DNA from: Leptofilum sp965223525
GTDB taxonomy: Bacteria; Chloroflexota; Anaerolineae; Promineifilales; Promineifilaceae
Assembly: GCF_965223525.1 (NCBI RefSeq)
Contig: NZ_OZ245005.1
Location: 248,001-312,000 of the forward strand
Length of the DNA stretch: 64,000 nucleotides
Reading direction: 5' to 3'
The notes beneath the pieces are model-generated. The model was not told where the DNA came from. It did not search any database and was given only the letters and a program-made list of their open reading frames with translations. Shown in pieces: positions 57,024-64,000 of the stretch; within the stretch, counting starts at the first letter, position 1; each line of letters opens with the position of its first letter. The position numbers and the translations under genes were made by a program.

Positions 57024-57977
57024 TCACGGATTTACTTTAAACCTGGGTCCCTTGTGCTCGGCCGTCACATTTTTGTCTGCCACTGTCAGCGTAACCTGGC
57101 TTCGCAGCTCATAATGCCCCACACTTGGCATTGCAAATTGGTGTTCGCCAGTCCCAGTAAAAAGTTGCGGCTTTATCTGCTCTGTGGTTGAGGCAATGGT
57201 TATTGCCTCTTCGCTGGCCAAATCTACCGCCCGAATTTCAAATTTAAGCGGAAGGCTTTCATCCTCTTCACACTCGGTTCCTGTTAGCTGAAAACGAACC
57301 TTGGCTATCAGTTGCTTGTCATTTTGTTTCGGGTCAGGCTCCGCCAGGTCAACATCAGCCTCAATAATATTCAGCTTGATTTCTTTGAGAGCTTTTGCTG
57401 GAGGCGTTTCGGCTTTGGGCGGGGAATGCTCTTGAGCTATGGTTGGCAACCGTTGGGCTATACCAGGCAGGTTGGCCTGGTATAGAATCCAATTTACCCA
57501 GACGGCCGTATCCTCAATACCTCGGTAATCAAGCGGATCATCATTGTAACCCTGTTCATGAACAATATAGGTGCGCCAGATTTTTTGACCATCTTTGTCT
57601 AGTTTGAATTCAAAAACAAGATCGAAGTGGGCGTGTTCTTGCCATTCTTCCTTGGTTGGGTTGGGCACGGCTGTTTCCGCCTTAGGCTGCCTTGGCTTAT
57701 CCTCCACCTGCTGCACAAGCTGTCTGGCCTGATGTACCCAATTTCCTTTCTCGCCTTTCTCATTCTCAATTCTCTCCAGCGGAATTGATGCCACCCCCTT
57801 CTCTAACAAAAAATTGTGCAGATCGGTAGGGGCTTTGAACCTGGCTAAGTCTGCAAAGCGGTAAATTCCGGCTTCATTTAGACCTTTTTCACTTTGTTTT
57901 CCCAGCCCTTCAATAACCGATAAATCATCGTGCCGGGTGTTGGGCTTTACGGCCGTATTTTTATTTTCTCCTTTCAT
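57024..57977 (-). CDS. Protein with N-terminal helix-hairpin-helix-like domain, accessory operon
   Basis: A 317-residue soluble protein. DLSVIEGLGKQSEKGLNEAGIYRFADLARF (split in the record, residues about 18-47) resembles the HhH DNA-binding pair of flap endonuclease-like proteins. The rest is unknown: a charged linker, a beta-rich middle (AHFDLVFEFKLDKDGQKIW) and a second beta domain (about 200-317: KLNIIEADVDL, KLNIIEADVDL-like strands) that may be an Ig-like fold. The ATG at 57977 has GGAGAG upstream; a start at 58016 is possible. It belongs to an operon of five to six genes with a BTAD regulator. Function unknown. Confidence 0.6.
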   Translation of the reverse strand: MKGENKNTAVKPNTRHDDLSVIEGLGKQSEKGLNEAGIYRFADLARFKAPTDLHNFLLEKGVASIPLERIENEKGEKGNWVHQARQLVQQVEDKPRQPKAETAVPNPTKEEWQEHAHFDLVFEFKLDKDGQKIWRTYIVHEQGYNDDPLDYRGIEDTAVWVNWILYQANLPGIAQRLPTIAQEHSPPKAETPPAKALKEIKLNIIEADVDLAEPDPKQNDKQLIAKVRFQLTGTECEEDESLPLKFEIRAVDLASEEAITIASTTEQIKPQLFTGTGEHQFAMPSVGHYELRSQVTLTVADKNVTAEHKGPRFKVNP

Positions 57978-58022
57978 TTTTGACTCTCCTCGTGTCATAG
58001 ATGACGAAACGGGCATCTTGCC

Positions 58023-58310
58023 CTAGGTGACATTTCTGACCTGTCGCAACAGTTTTACACGCCTCAAAGCGTGCTTGTCTTTGGGGTCTACAGCCACAGT
58101 CGCCCCTAAACCGTCAAAGCGGTACGGTTTTCGCGTCTTTGGCCCCATGACCGTCAATCTTTTACTGCCCAAATATTGAAAATAGACCGTGGCACTCCCT
58201 TTTTTATGGGCTGGCAAAGCGACGGTTGCCTTGCCACCAGGTTTAGAAGCTCGCCGAACCTGACTGGCTTGGCGTATTTTCTTTCTTTTTCTCTTCTTAC
58301 CGCAACACAT
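58023..58310 (-). CDS. Small, very basic protein, unknown
   Basis: A 95-residue Lys/Arg-rich protein: CCGKKRKRKKIRQASQVRRA at the N-terminus, then a short beta-like region (ATVYFQYLGSKRLTVMG) and a charged C-terminus (KDKHALRRVKLLRQ). The strong GAGGAC ribosome site and operon position support it. Nucleic-acid or membrane binding by charge is possible. No family recognised. Confidence 0.6.
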   Translation of the reverse strand: MCCGKKRKRKKIRQASQVRRASKPGGKATVALPAHKKGSATVYFQYLGSKRLTVMGPKTRKPYRFDGLGATVAVDPKDKHALRRVKLLRQVRNVT

Positions 58311-58319
58311 TTTGTCCTC

Positions 58320-58631
58320 TCATTCCTCAATAAAAAAAGCTGGCTCGTCATCATACCCATTGGCAGTAGCACGCTCTAGCAAGATAGCCCCCGCAGACAA
58401 AGCAGGCCAAAGCAAGAGTCGTTCATCCAGTTTTTGCCCCAGGTAAATGGCAAAGGGAGCCGCAATCCATATACTTAAACAGTAAAAGCAGTCAAGAACC
58501 TGTCCCCAAAACCCCTCACCAGCTCCGTGATGCAACTTAACCACCACTTCTCCAGGGCCATCTTCTGCGTGAAGTAAGTGCGTAATGCGCCAAACGGACA
58601 AGGTTCCTACTAGCAGCCTAAAAAATTGCAT
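58320..58631 (-). CDS. DUF1360-family membrane protein
   Basis: A 103-residue protein with one or two hydrophobic helices. DCFYCLSIWIAAPFAIYL near residue 47 carries the Cys-x-x-Cys-x-x-W pattern of the DUF1360 family, preceded by RITHLLHAEDGP, also typical. The C-terminus is acidic and polar. It overlaps none but is 9 bases from the next gene. Its function is not known in the literature that I can name. Confidence 0.75.
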   Translation of the reverse strand: MQFFRLLVGTLSVWRITHLLHAEDGPGEVVVKLHHGAGEGFWGQVLDCFYCLSIWIAAPFAIYLGQKLDERLLLWPALSAGAILLERATANGYDDEPAFFIEE

Positions 58632-58645
58632 CGCAACACCTTTAT

Positions 58646-59638
58646 TCAGGGCAAGTTTAAGTTCAAGGCATCTAATATCGGTCGCATATCTATTGCCAGT
58701 GCCCGATCTGGGCGATTGCTGCCGGCAAAATGCAAGCCAACGGCGCGCATTGTCTCTTCATGCAGCCAAAAAGAGCCGGAATCGCCGCCCGCGCTTACAT
58801 CATCCTCACCGGGTCTGGGTACAATCGTTATCACCTGGCGAATGAGCCTTTTCACGCCGCTGTATGATAGTTTGATCGTTCCTTCGATACCTGTCACCAA
58901 GCCATAGGTGACGCCGGTTTTTCTGCCTGATTTGGCCACTTCCATGCCCAACTGTGCCCAACCAGCACCCGTTACCGCCCCCAGCCCAAGCTGCTCATTG
59001 ATCAGTTGACGACTTCCCGTGAGTTTAGCAACGGCCGCATCCAGATTAACATCCATCCCATGTCGGGATAAGGTAGCTACCGTGTCCGCAGCCCTGCCAC
59101 CATCCCCGCGACCGGGCTGATAAACAGGCCACCCTTCCCTGGCATACCAGCGACCAGCCAACACATGCCAATTGCTCAGGATCATTGGCTCGCCACTTTC
59201 ACGGTCAGTCACCTGACCACCTAGCGTGCCAAAGCCCCGCAAGCGGGCATTGGCAATACTAATCCCGCCCGGCATGGGCGCATGACGCCGCGCCCGTAAA
59301 TTCGCCTTTTTCCGCCGCGAACGAGACCACCAACCACCCCACCAGCCAGGATGAAAGGCATATTTCCCTTTAGGAACATCAACGGGAATTCCCGCAATCG
59401 CGGGTGGTATTTCGCCACGCGTTTGCCCAGCCGCCTCTGCTATTTGGAGCGAGGAGCCAGGGGCAAACTTTTTTATGACATGAACACGAATACATTCTTC
59501 ATTTTCTACTAACTGGCCATCTCTTTCGCGCAGCCCATAATCTATAAGCATCACATTGGGATCGTACAACCAACCACGTGCGGCCTCCGCCAATGCTGTT
59601 CGGATATTTATCCACTTTTTCTGCGACATGTTACTCAT
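58646..59638 (-). CDS. Trypsin-like serine protease domain protein
   Basis: A 330-residue chymotrypsin-fold protein without a signal peptide. Catalytic triad: His in ILSNWHVLA (about 155), Asp in NLDAAVAKL (about 200) and Ser in SAGGDSGSFWL (about 287), all intact, with GLHFAG as the substrate strand. Residues 1-120 precede the protease, including a Trp/Gly-rich and basic stretch (FHPGWWGGWWSRSRRKK). The absence of an export signal suggests cytoplasmic cleavage of a partner, as in conflict systems. The GGGGAG ribosome site sets the start. It is the only likely enzyme of the operon. Confidence 0.82.
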   Translation of the reverse strand: MSNMSQKKWINIRTALAEAARGWLYDPNVMLIDYGLRERDGQLVENEECIRVHVIKKFAPGSSLQIAEAAGQTRGEIPPAIAGIPVDVPKGKYAFHPGWWGGWWSRSRRKKANLRARRHAPMPGGISIANARLRGFGTLGGQVTDRESGEPMILSNWHVLAGRWYAREGWPVYQPGRGDGGRAADTVATLSRHGMDVNLDAAVAKLTGSRQLINEQLGLGAVTGAGWAQLGMEVAKSGRKTGVTYGLVTGIEGTIKLSYSGVKRLIRQVITIVPRPGEDDVSAGGDSGSFWLHEETMRAVGLHFAGSNRPDRALAIDMRPILDALNLNLP

Positions 59639-59735
59639 GCGTCTCTCCCCAATAATTTAGTTGGCAGCCACCTGATGGGCGGCTGCCAACAAATGAAGTC
59701 TCATCCGATTGGTTATTGAATCAAGATGAAGCTAA

Positions 59736-60419
59736 CTATGGAATAGGCGGTAACTCACCCTCTTCACACGCTTCTGTGCATTCACAGTTGGTGTCATCCT
59801 CATTGTTGTACACCAGATAGCGAATTGGGTGGTCAAACGTAAAGGCCGGTTCTGACGGGAAGAAGGCATCGAAGTCTAGCATTGGCACCCATCTTACAAA
59901 GGCAGCATAGCCGGGAACAGCTTCGCCATCACAGTTGCAAACACGGGCACAAATATTGGTTTCTAAAATACAAGCAGCTTCGGAGGGCACAAATTCCCAA
60001 ACATGCACATAGAATGAGCCAACACCAGGCCAGACCAGTGCCGGAGAACCGGGCTCAAAGCAACAGTGATAGTTCATGTCTGGAACTGGCTCCATCGTTT
60101 GCTTGTTGGCGGTAAAGTAACTGAGTTGAATCTGACCCGCCAATCCGCTTAAATTGGTATCCATAAATGGATTGAGCCAAACAACGGTGGCAATGTAGGC
60201 AGTATCATTTAACTCAATGATCCGGCCCGGTTCCAACCCTGGGTCTTGATAGGGGCCAACAGCAAAGACTTCCCAAGCACTTGGATCGGGTGCTTCAGCC
60301 AGTTCAGTAGCTGCCTGCTCAACCATGGCCGTCAGCTCGGCCTCTACCCGTGCTTTCAGCTTTTGGGCATCAGTCACTTTCTGACCTCTACTAAATTCTT
60401 TATCCTTATCCTCTGTCAT
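59736..60419 (-). CDS. Cys-rich-tailed protein of the accessory operon, unknown
   Basis: A 227-residue acidic protein. After a helical N-terminus (KLKARVEAELTAMVEQAA) comes a beta-rich region (YIATVVWLNPFMDTN, SFYVHVWEFVPS) with several Cys (CCFEPG, CILETNICARVCNCDG), and a C-terminal DDTNCECTEACEEGE. The Cys pattern may bind metal. The AAGGAG ribosome site is clear. It is the first gene of the operon, 140 bases below the BTAD regulator. Family not recognised. Confidence 0.6.
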   Translation of the reverse strand: MTEDKDKEFSRGQKVTDAQKLKARVEAELTAMVEQAATELAEAPDPSAWEVFAVGPYQDPGLEPGRIIELNDTAYIATVVWLNPFMDTNLSGLAGQIQLSYFTANKQTMEPVPDMNYHCCFEPGSPALVWPGVGSFYVHVWEFVPSEAACILETNICARVCNCDGEAVPGYAAFVRWVPMLDFDAFFPSEPAFTFDHPIRYLVYNNEDDTNCECTEACEEGELPPIP

Positions 60420-60559
60420 GATATTTTCTCCTTACAAACTAACGAAACAAACTTGATAAGTAAAAGCGGCCGTACTCTACTAAGCCCCGCTCAATTTTGA
60501 CTCAGTTCAGGCTCAATTTTGTCGCTCAATTAAATTGATTTTGGTAAAGATGGGGCTTT

Positions 60560-61933
60560 TTATTGGATTGTTAGCTCATGGAAAAGAGCGTTTGTCTCTT
60601 CAGAAGGAGAAATATCAAGTTCGGCCTGCAATATTTCATGGCAGTTATGATATTGGCGGATAGCTGAATGACGTTGATTTTGGGCTAAATAGCAGCGCAT
60701 GAGCAAACGGTGAGCACCTTCATAGCAGTTATCTTGGGCAAGTATCTTCCGACATATGGCAATAGCCGCAGCATATTCATTTTGTTGGAAATAATGCTCA
60801 CTCAATCGATCGGCAATATCAAGGTAATCGCGTCGAAGCTGTTCTCGCATTGGTTGCGTCCAATCTTCATAAATATCTTCGGGTAAGAATTCGCCCTGGT
60901 AAAGTCCCTCCGCAATGCCGTATTCGGCCATAGCTTGCCGCGTGGCGTTGTTGCGCTCTAACTGCCGCCCAGTACGGACATACCGCTGGAATTCCTCGTA
61001 ATCTAGCCACACGGCAACATCCGGGTCGAAACTATAACAAGCGTTCTCAAATCGTATGGCGCGGATATTTGAGTCATCTATTTTAAGTGTTTTACGTAAA
61101 GTATAAATGGCCTGATGAAGATTTCGGCGGGCTGCATCCCGCTCAATTTCCGGCCACATTAGCTCCATTAAAACATCTTTGGGCACCGATTTTCCGCGTC
61201 GGGTAACTAGATATTTGAATATTAGCTGGCCTTTCAGGCCACGCCAGTGATCGATTATGTTGGCATTGTAATAAACGCGAAAAGCTCCCAAGCAGTAGAT
61301 AATTAAATTTGGCTCACTTATTTTTTGTGCAGACGTTTGCTGCTGAATCTGCCCACTGTTTTGGTCAGAGCCATCTCGTGGTTTTTGTTGAGGCGGGTCA
61401 GTTGTGCTCTGAGCTTCTGGCTGAGTTAGGGGGGCGATTACTGGCTCTTCAGGAGGGCAAACGGCCGTCTCCACCACGTCCGGTTTTTCTCCACGGAAAA
61501 ATGTGCTAACGCGCTGCCAAATCGTGGGTGCTGCGCTGTCTGAAAAAGTAGAAGCAGAGACGGGTTCAGGATGGGGATCGGGTAAGATTGTGGGAATAGT
61601 GTTGGGGGGAGAAACGGCCGTCTCCAGCGGCGTCCACAAAACAGAAATCAGGTTCTTTAGCTCTAAATTCAGATTTGCCTGACGGGCTTTAGATTGATGA
61701 TGGGCTCGCTCATGAAAAGCCACTTCTTGTTGCAGATGCCTACAGCTTGCACAAACTTGAATCGCCGCCAGCAACAGCGCAACTTGACTCAAATCGTTGG
61801 CGGCAACTGCCTGCTGCCGAGCTATCTCCAACTGAACCGCCAGTTGTTCATACTGTTTATTTACCAGCAAAGCATACAATGAATGACGCTGCTCTTCAGG
61901 TCTGTCTACTGCTACCCTCTTTGCAGGACTCAT
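60560..61933 (-). CDS. BTAD/SARP-type transcriptional regulator
   Basis: A 457-residue regulator. The N-terminal half (1-210) is a helical section and Pro/Thr-rich linker with unknown partner. From LIIYCLGAFRVYYN (about 215) runs an OmpR-like winged helix (WRGLKGQLIFKYLVTRRGKSVPKDVLMELMWP in part, QAIYTLRKTLKI), then the BTAD helical domain (AEYGIAEGLYQGEFLP, IAICRKILAQDNCYEGAHRLLMRCYLAQ). SARP-type proteins activate nearby operons; the target here is probably the five genes downstream. A palindrome lies 28 bases before its start. Confidence 0.85.
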   Translation of the reverse strand: MSPAKRVAVDRPEEQRHSLYALLVNKQYEQLAVQLEIARQQAVAANDLSQVALLLAAIQVCASCRHLQQEVAFHERAHHQSKARQANLNLELKNLISVLWTPLETAVSPPNTIPTILPDPHPEPVSASTFSDSAAPTIWQRVSTFFRGEKPDVVETAVCPPEEPVIAPLTQPEAQSTTDPPQQKPRDGSDQNSGQIQQQTSAQKISEPNLIIYCLGAFRVYYNANIIDHWRGLKGQLIFKYLVTRRGKSVPKDVLMELMWPEIERDAARRNLHQAIYTLRKTLKIDDSNIRAIRFENACYSFDPDVAVWLDYEEFQRYVRTGRQLERNNATRQAMAEYGIAEGLYQGEFLPEDIYEDWTQPMREQLRRDYLDIADRLSEHYFQQNEYAAAIAICRKILAQDNCYEGAHRLLMRCYLAQNQRHSAIRQYHNCHEILQAELDISPSEETNALFHELTIQ

Positions 61934-61960
61934 CGCATCTTACCCAACTGCACGGATGCC

Positions 61961-61978
61961 AACTCACTATTGTGAGTT
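61961..61978. promoter_or_regulatory. Operator-like palindrome before the BTAD gene
   Basis: AACTCAC (61961-61967), TATT, GTGAGTT (61972-61978), 28 bases before the BTAD start codon on the minus strand. Autoregulation is a reasonable inference. The rest of 61979-62373 is AT-rich with no gene seen apart from the promoter at 62258. Confidence 0.45.
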
Positions 61979-62257
61979 TCAAAATATGGCACAAAATGTA
62001 GAAATCTTCACAATTTACAAGCTAAATTCTGTTGGGGAGATCAGTGTAGTGGCTCGCGTATACCAATCAAAATTACACTATTCATCATAGCATAAAACAA
62101 GGGGGAAAAGATAGTTTTTTCGCCCTCCCTCACAGAAATAAACGAACCAATTATCTTGTTTTCCATCGTGGCAATCGGCCACTATTTATTTCAGCTCTGG
62201 GTCAGGCAGGATCGAATACTTAACCTTGGTTAATTTTATATTGCAACTAAGTTAAGT

Positions 62258-62286
62258 TTGATTATAACTCCCGTTCATATTATAAT
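62258..62286 (+). promoter_or_regulatory. Sigma70-type promoter of the metal ATPase
   Basis: TTGATT (62258-62263), a 17-bp spacer, TATAAT (62281-62286). Start near 62293, so an 80-base 5' UTR before the ATG at 62374. Confidence 0.7.
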
Positions 62287-62373
62287 TGGCGTTAGTTAAT
62301 ACTGGAAGATTGTCATATCAAATGAAACCAAATATCACTGCCAAATAATCGAACAAACAATAGGAACTTTCTG

Positions 62374-64000
62374 ATGTCACAAGAACAAAATGAAAATTGT
62401 GCTGAACTTATCAACGAGGCGATTAGCGAACAAGACGGCATTGTGCAGGTTAGCTTGCACCCGCAAGACGGCCGTCTTCAAATAGAGTACGATCCGCAAA
62501 AACTGTCTGAACCAGCGGTAGAAAAAGTAGCCGAGCAGGTAAGCCCCATTTTGCAGGAACGCTGGCACACCTGCACCATGCGGCTGGGCAAACATGGCGG
62601 CCGCGCCTGCGAATCCTGCGCGGTGGGGCTAGAGCGGCAGCTAGGGCAGCTCCCTGGCGTGCGCCGCGCTACCGCCAGCTTCATGGGCGGCGCACTTTCC
62701 GTCACCTACGATGACCAAATCATCTCCCCTGATGAAATTTCACTGCATGTGCAAAAAATGGGCGTCTCAGTGGCTCCCTCGGCGGCAGCGCTGCAAACGG
62801 CCGTACCCACACCCACAACCCCCACTTCACCCCTGCGCCGCGCCTGGAAGTGGTTGGCAGACGGCCGTATCGAAGCCATCTTCACAGCCATCACCTTCAT
62901 CACCATGATTGGTGGCCTCATTGCCGAACGGCAGGAAGCGGCCGTTGTTGCCACCGTGCTGTTTGTGATTGCCTACATCGCGGGCGGCACCTTTGGCTTG
63001 CAGGGCGGTTTGGAGTCGCTCCGCAACCGCACCATTGACGTAGACTTGCTCATGATTTTAGCCGCCATCGGCGCAGCCATCGTCGGTGAGCCGTTTGAAG
63101 GCGCCATGCTGCTCTTCCTCTTCTCCCTCTCCAACGTTTTGCAAGATTTTGCCCTGGATCGCACTCGCAACGCCATCAAAGCACTCATGGAGCTGCGCCC
63201 GGCGCAGGCCCTGGTGCGGCGCGGTGACAACAGTTACCTGCTGCCCATCGAAAAAGTGGTGGTGAGCGACCGCATCCTGGTGAAACCGGGTGAACGAATT
63301 CCGCTGGACGGTGTGATTGTAGACGGCCGTTCCGCCATTGACCAATCCTCCATCACCGGAGAATCCATGCCCGTCAGCAAAGAAATTGGCGATACGGTGT
63401 TTGCCGGAACGATTAACAAAAACGGCAGCCTGGAGATTCGCGTCACCAAGCTAGCAAAGGATTCTACCCTGGCCAAATTGATCCAGATGGTGGAAGAAGC
63501 CCACAGCGAAAAGGCCGAAACGCAGCGCTTTATTGACACCGCCGAGCAATATTACGCCATTGGCGTCATTGTGCTGACCGCACTCGTCGCCATTGTGCCC
63601 ATGCTTTTTTGGCAAGAGGCGTTTAGCGAAGCCTTTTACCGTGCCATGACGGTGATGGTGGCCGCCTCGCCTTGCGCCATCGTCATCAGCACCCCCGCTA
63701 CGGTGCTTTCGGCCATTGGCAACGGGGCGCGGCGCGGCATTTTGTTTAAGGGTGGCATTCACGTAGAAAACGCCGCCACCATCAAAGTGGTCGCCTTCGA
63801 CAAAACCGGCACGCTCACCAAAGGGGAACCGGAAGTCACCGACATTTTGTCGCTGGATGGGCAAACCATCGAGGCTGATTTGTTGGCTTTAGCCGCTGCT
63901 GTCGAAGCCAAATCAGAACATCCGCTGGCGCAGGCCACGGTGAAAGCCGCCCAGCAGCGGCAACTAAGCTGGCCTGAAGCGACCGATTTTGCAGCCACCA
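62374..64000 (+). CDS. P1B-type heavy-metal-transporting ATPase, 5' part
   Basis: The frame is open to the end of the window (542 codons so far). The N-terminal 140 residues hold an HMA-like unit with Cys79/Cys82 (ACESCAVGLERQL). TM helices start near 165. The actuator has SSITGESMPVSKEIG, the membrane motif is Ser432-Pro433-Cys434 (AASPCAIVIS), the phospho-Asp is Asp476 (DKTGTLTKG), and SEHPLAQA is the P1B HP motif. The SPC form, rather than CPC, is that of the P1B-4 group, which exports Co, Zn or Fe, so a cobalt/zinc/iron role is more likely than copper. Start behind a weak GGAA. Three or more ACGGCCGT octamers. Metal specificity remains inference. Confidence 0.9.
   Translation, partial: MSQEQNENCAELINEAISEQDGIVQVSLHPQDGRLQIEYDPQKLSEPAVEKVAEQVSPILQERWHTCTMRLGKHGGRACESCAVGLERQLGQLPGVRRATASFMGGALSVTYDDQIISPDEISLHVQKMGVSVAPSAAALQTAVPTPTTPTSPLRRAWKWLADGRIEAIFTAITFITMIGGLIAERQEAAVVATVLFVIAYIAGGTFGLQGGLESLRNRTIDVDLLMILAAIGAAIVGEPFEGAMLLFLFSLSNVLQDFALDRTRNAIKALMELRPAQALVRRGDNSYLLPIEKVVVSDRILVKPGERIPLDGVIVDGRSAIDQSSITGESMPVSKEIGDTVFAGTINKNGSLEIRVTKLAKDSTLAKLIQMVEEAHSEKAETQRFIDTAEQYYAIGVIVLTALVAIVPMLFWQEAFSEAFYRAMTVMVAASPCAIVISTPATVLSAIGNGARRGILFKGGIHVENAATIKVVAFDKTGTLTKGEPEVTDILSLDGQTIEADLLALAAAVEAKSEHPLAQATVKAAQQRQLSWPEATDFAAT

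Larger units (their letters stand above)
571..63330. repeat. Highly iterated palindrome ACGGCCGT, about 108 dispersed copies
   Basis: Read by eye, the exact octamer occurs about 108 times from 571 to 63323, often extended to AACGGCCGTT. Examples: 571, 2617, 6500, 8156, 12447, 20104, 26902, 32546, 36460, 40504, 49807, 55303, 55637, 62468. It occurs in all three codon phases (mostly Thr-Ala-Val, Asn-Gly-Arg and Arg-Pro) and in gaps. Near-misses (for example ACGGCCGC, TCGGCCGT) are also frequent. Confidence 0.9.

Noticed and set aside
1285..63800. Many long antisense ORFs opposite known genes (for example 3739-4134, 7466-8218, 8738-9298, 47367-48041)
   Set aside because: They shadow strongly supported genes, have no ribosome sites and show composition typical of the reverse frame of coding sequence.
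62374..64000. Copper-exporting CopA-type ATPase
   Set aside because: The membrane motif is Ser-Pro-Cys rather than Cys-Pro-Cys/His, which points to the P1B-4 group instead.

Overview
The window reads as a chromosomal segment of a free-living bacterium of moderate GC, most likely a Chloroflexota member of the Anaerolineae/Caldilineae type. That placement is inference. It rests on LysW-dependent amino acid synthesis, ClpC, secreted proteins ending in an LPIV-type tail, Pro/Thr-linker lipoproteins, BTAD-type regulators, and a dense load of short palindromic repeats. No rRNA, tRNA, CRISPR array, transposase or prophage was seen.

Layout. 1-4.7 kb: the 3' part of clpC, a LysM lipoprotein, and a Ser/Thr kinase fused to a caspase-like domain and an extracytoplasmic SH3-like domain. 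4.7-10.4 kb: the lysine (possibly also arginine) operon lysW-lysX-lysY-lysZ-lysJK, preceded by two tandem Lys-rich leader ORFs, each followed by a terminator; lysJ and lysK are fused. 10.4-16 kb: envelope genes (O-antigen ligase-like, MazG-like, large GT-C-like protein, beta-propeller lipoprotein). 16.2-17.4 kb: ferrochelatase. 17.4-20 kb: an AT-rich two-ORF island ending in a PD-(D/E)XK/SEC-C protein, split by one in-frame TAG. 20-26.5 kb: GT4, GT2, TatD, thioesterase, phosphohexomutase and GDP-mannose dehydratase. 26.6-31.4 kb: two large secreted proteins sharing a C-terminal module. 31.7-37.2 kb: a lasso-peptide-like set (HprK-like kinase, PqqD-like RRE, B2 protease, asparagine synthetase) without a visible precursor, interrupted by a GT-C gene. 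37.3-41 kb: an EEP hydrolase and two periplasmic adaptors. 41-48.8 kb: DHOD-like protein, pyruvate:ferredoxin oxidoreductase and pyruvate phosphate dikinase. 49-57 kb: a 30-aa membrane peptide, ABC exporter, Zn ribbon, membrane protein, secreted protein, CBS-type pyrophosphatase, orphan McrC and sulfotransferase. 57-62 kb: an accessory protease/HhH/DUF1360 operon with a BTAD regulator. 62.4 kb to the end: a P1B metal ATPase, open at the window end.

Two genome-scale features dominate. First, the octamer ACGGCCGT occurs about 108 times by eye, roughly once per 600 bp against about one expected by chance. It lies in coding and non-coding DNA alike and resembles cyanobacterial HIP1. It is absent from the 17.2-20.0 kb island and the 58.0-61.4 kb operon. 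Second, more than a dozen families of short palindromic repeats fill intergenic gaps and have entered coding sequences in frame, including the linker that joins lysJ to lysK.
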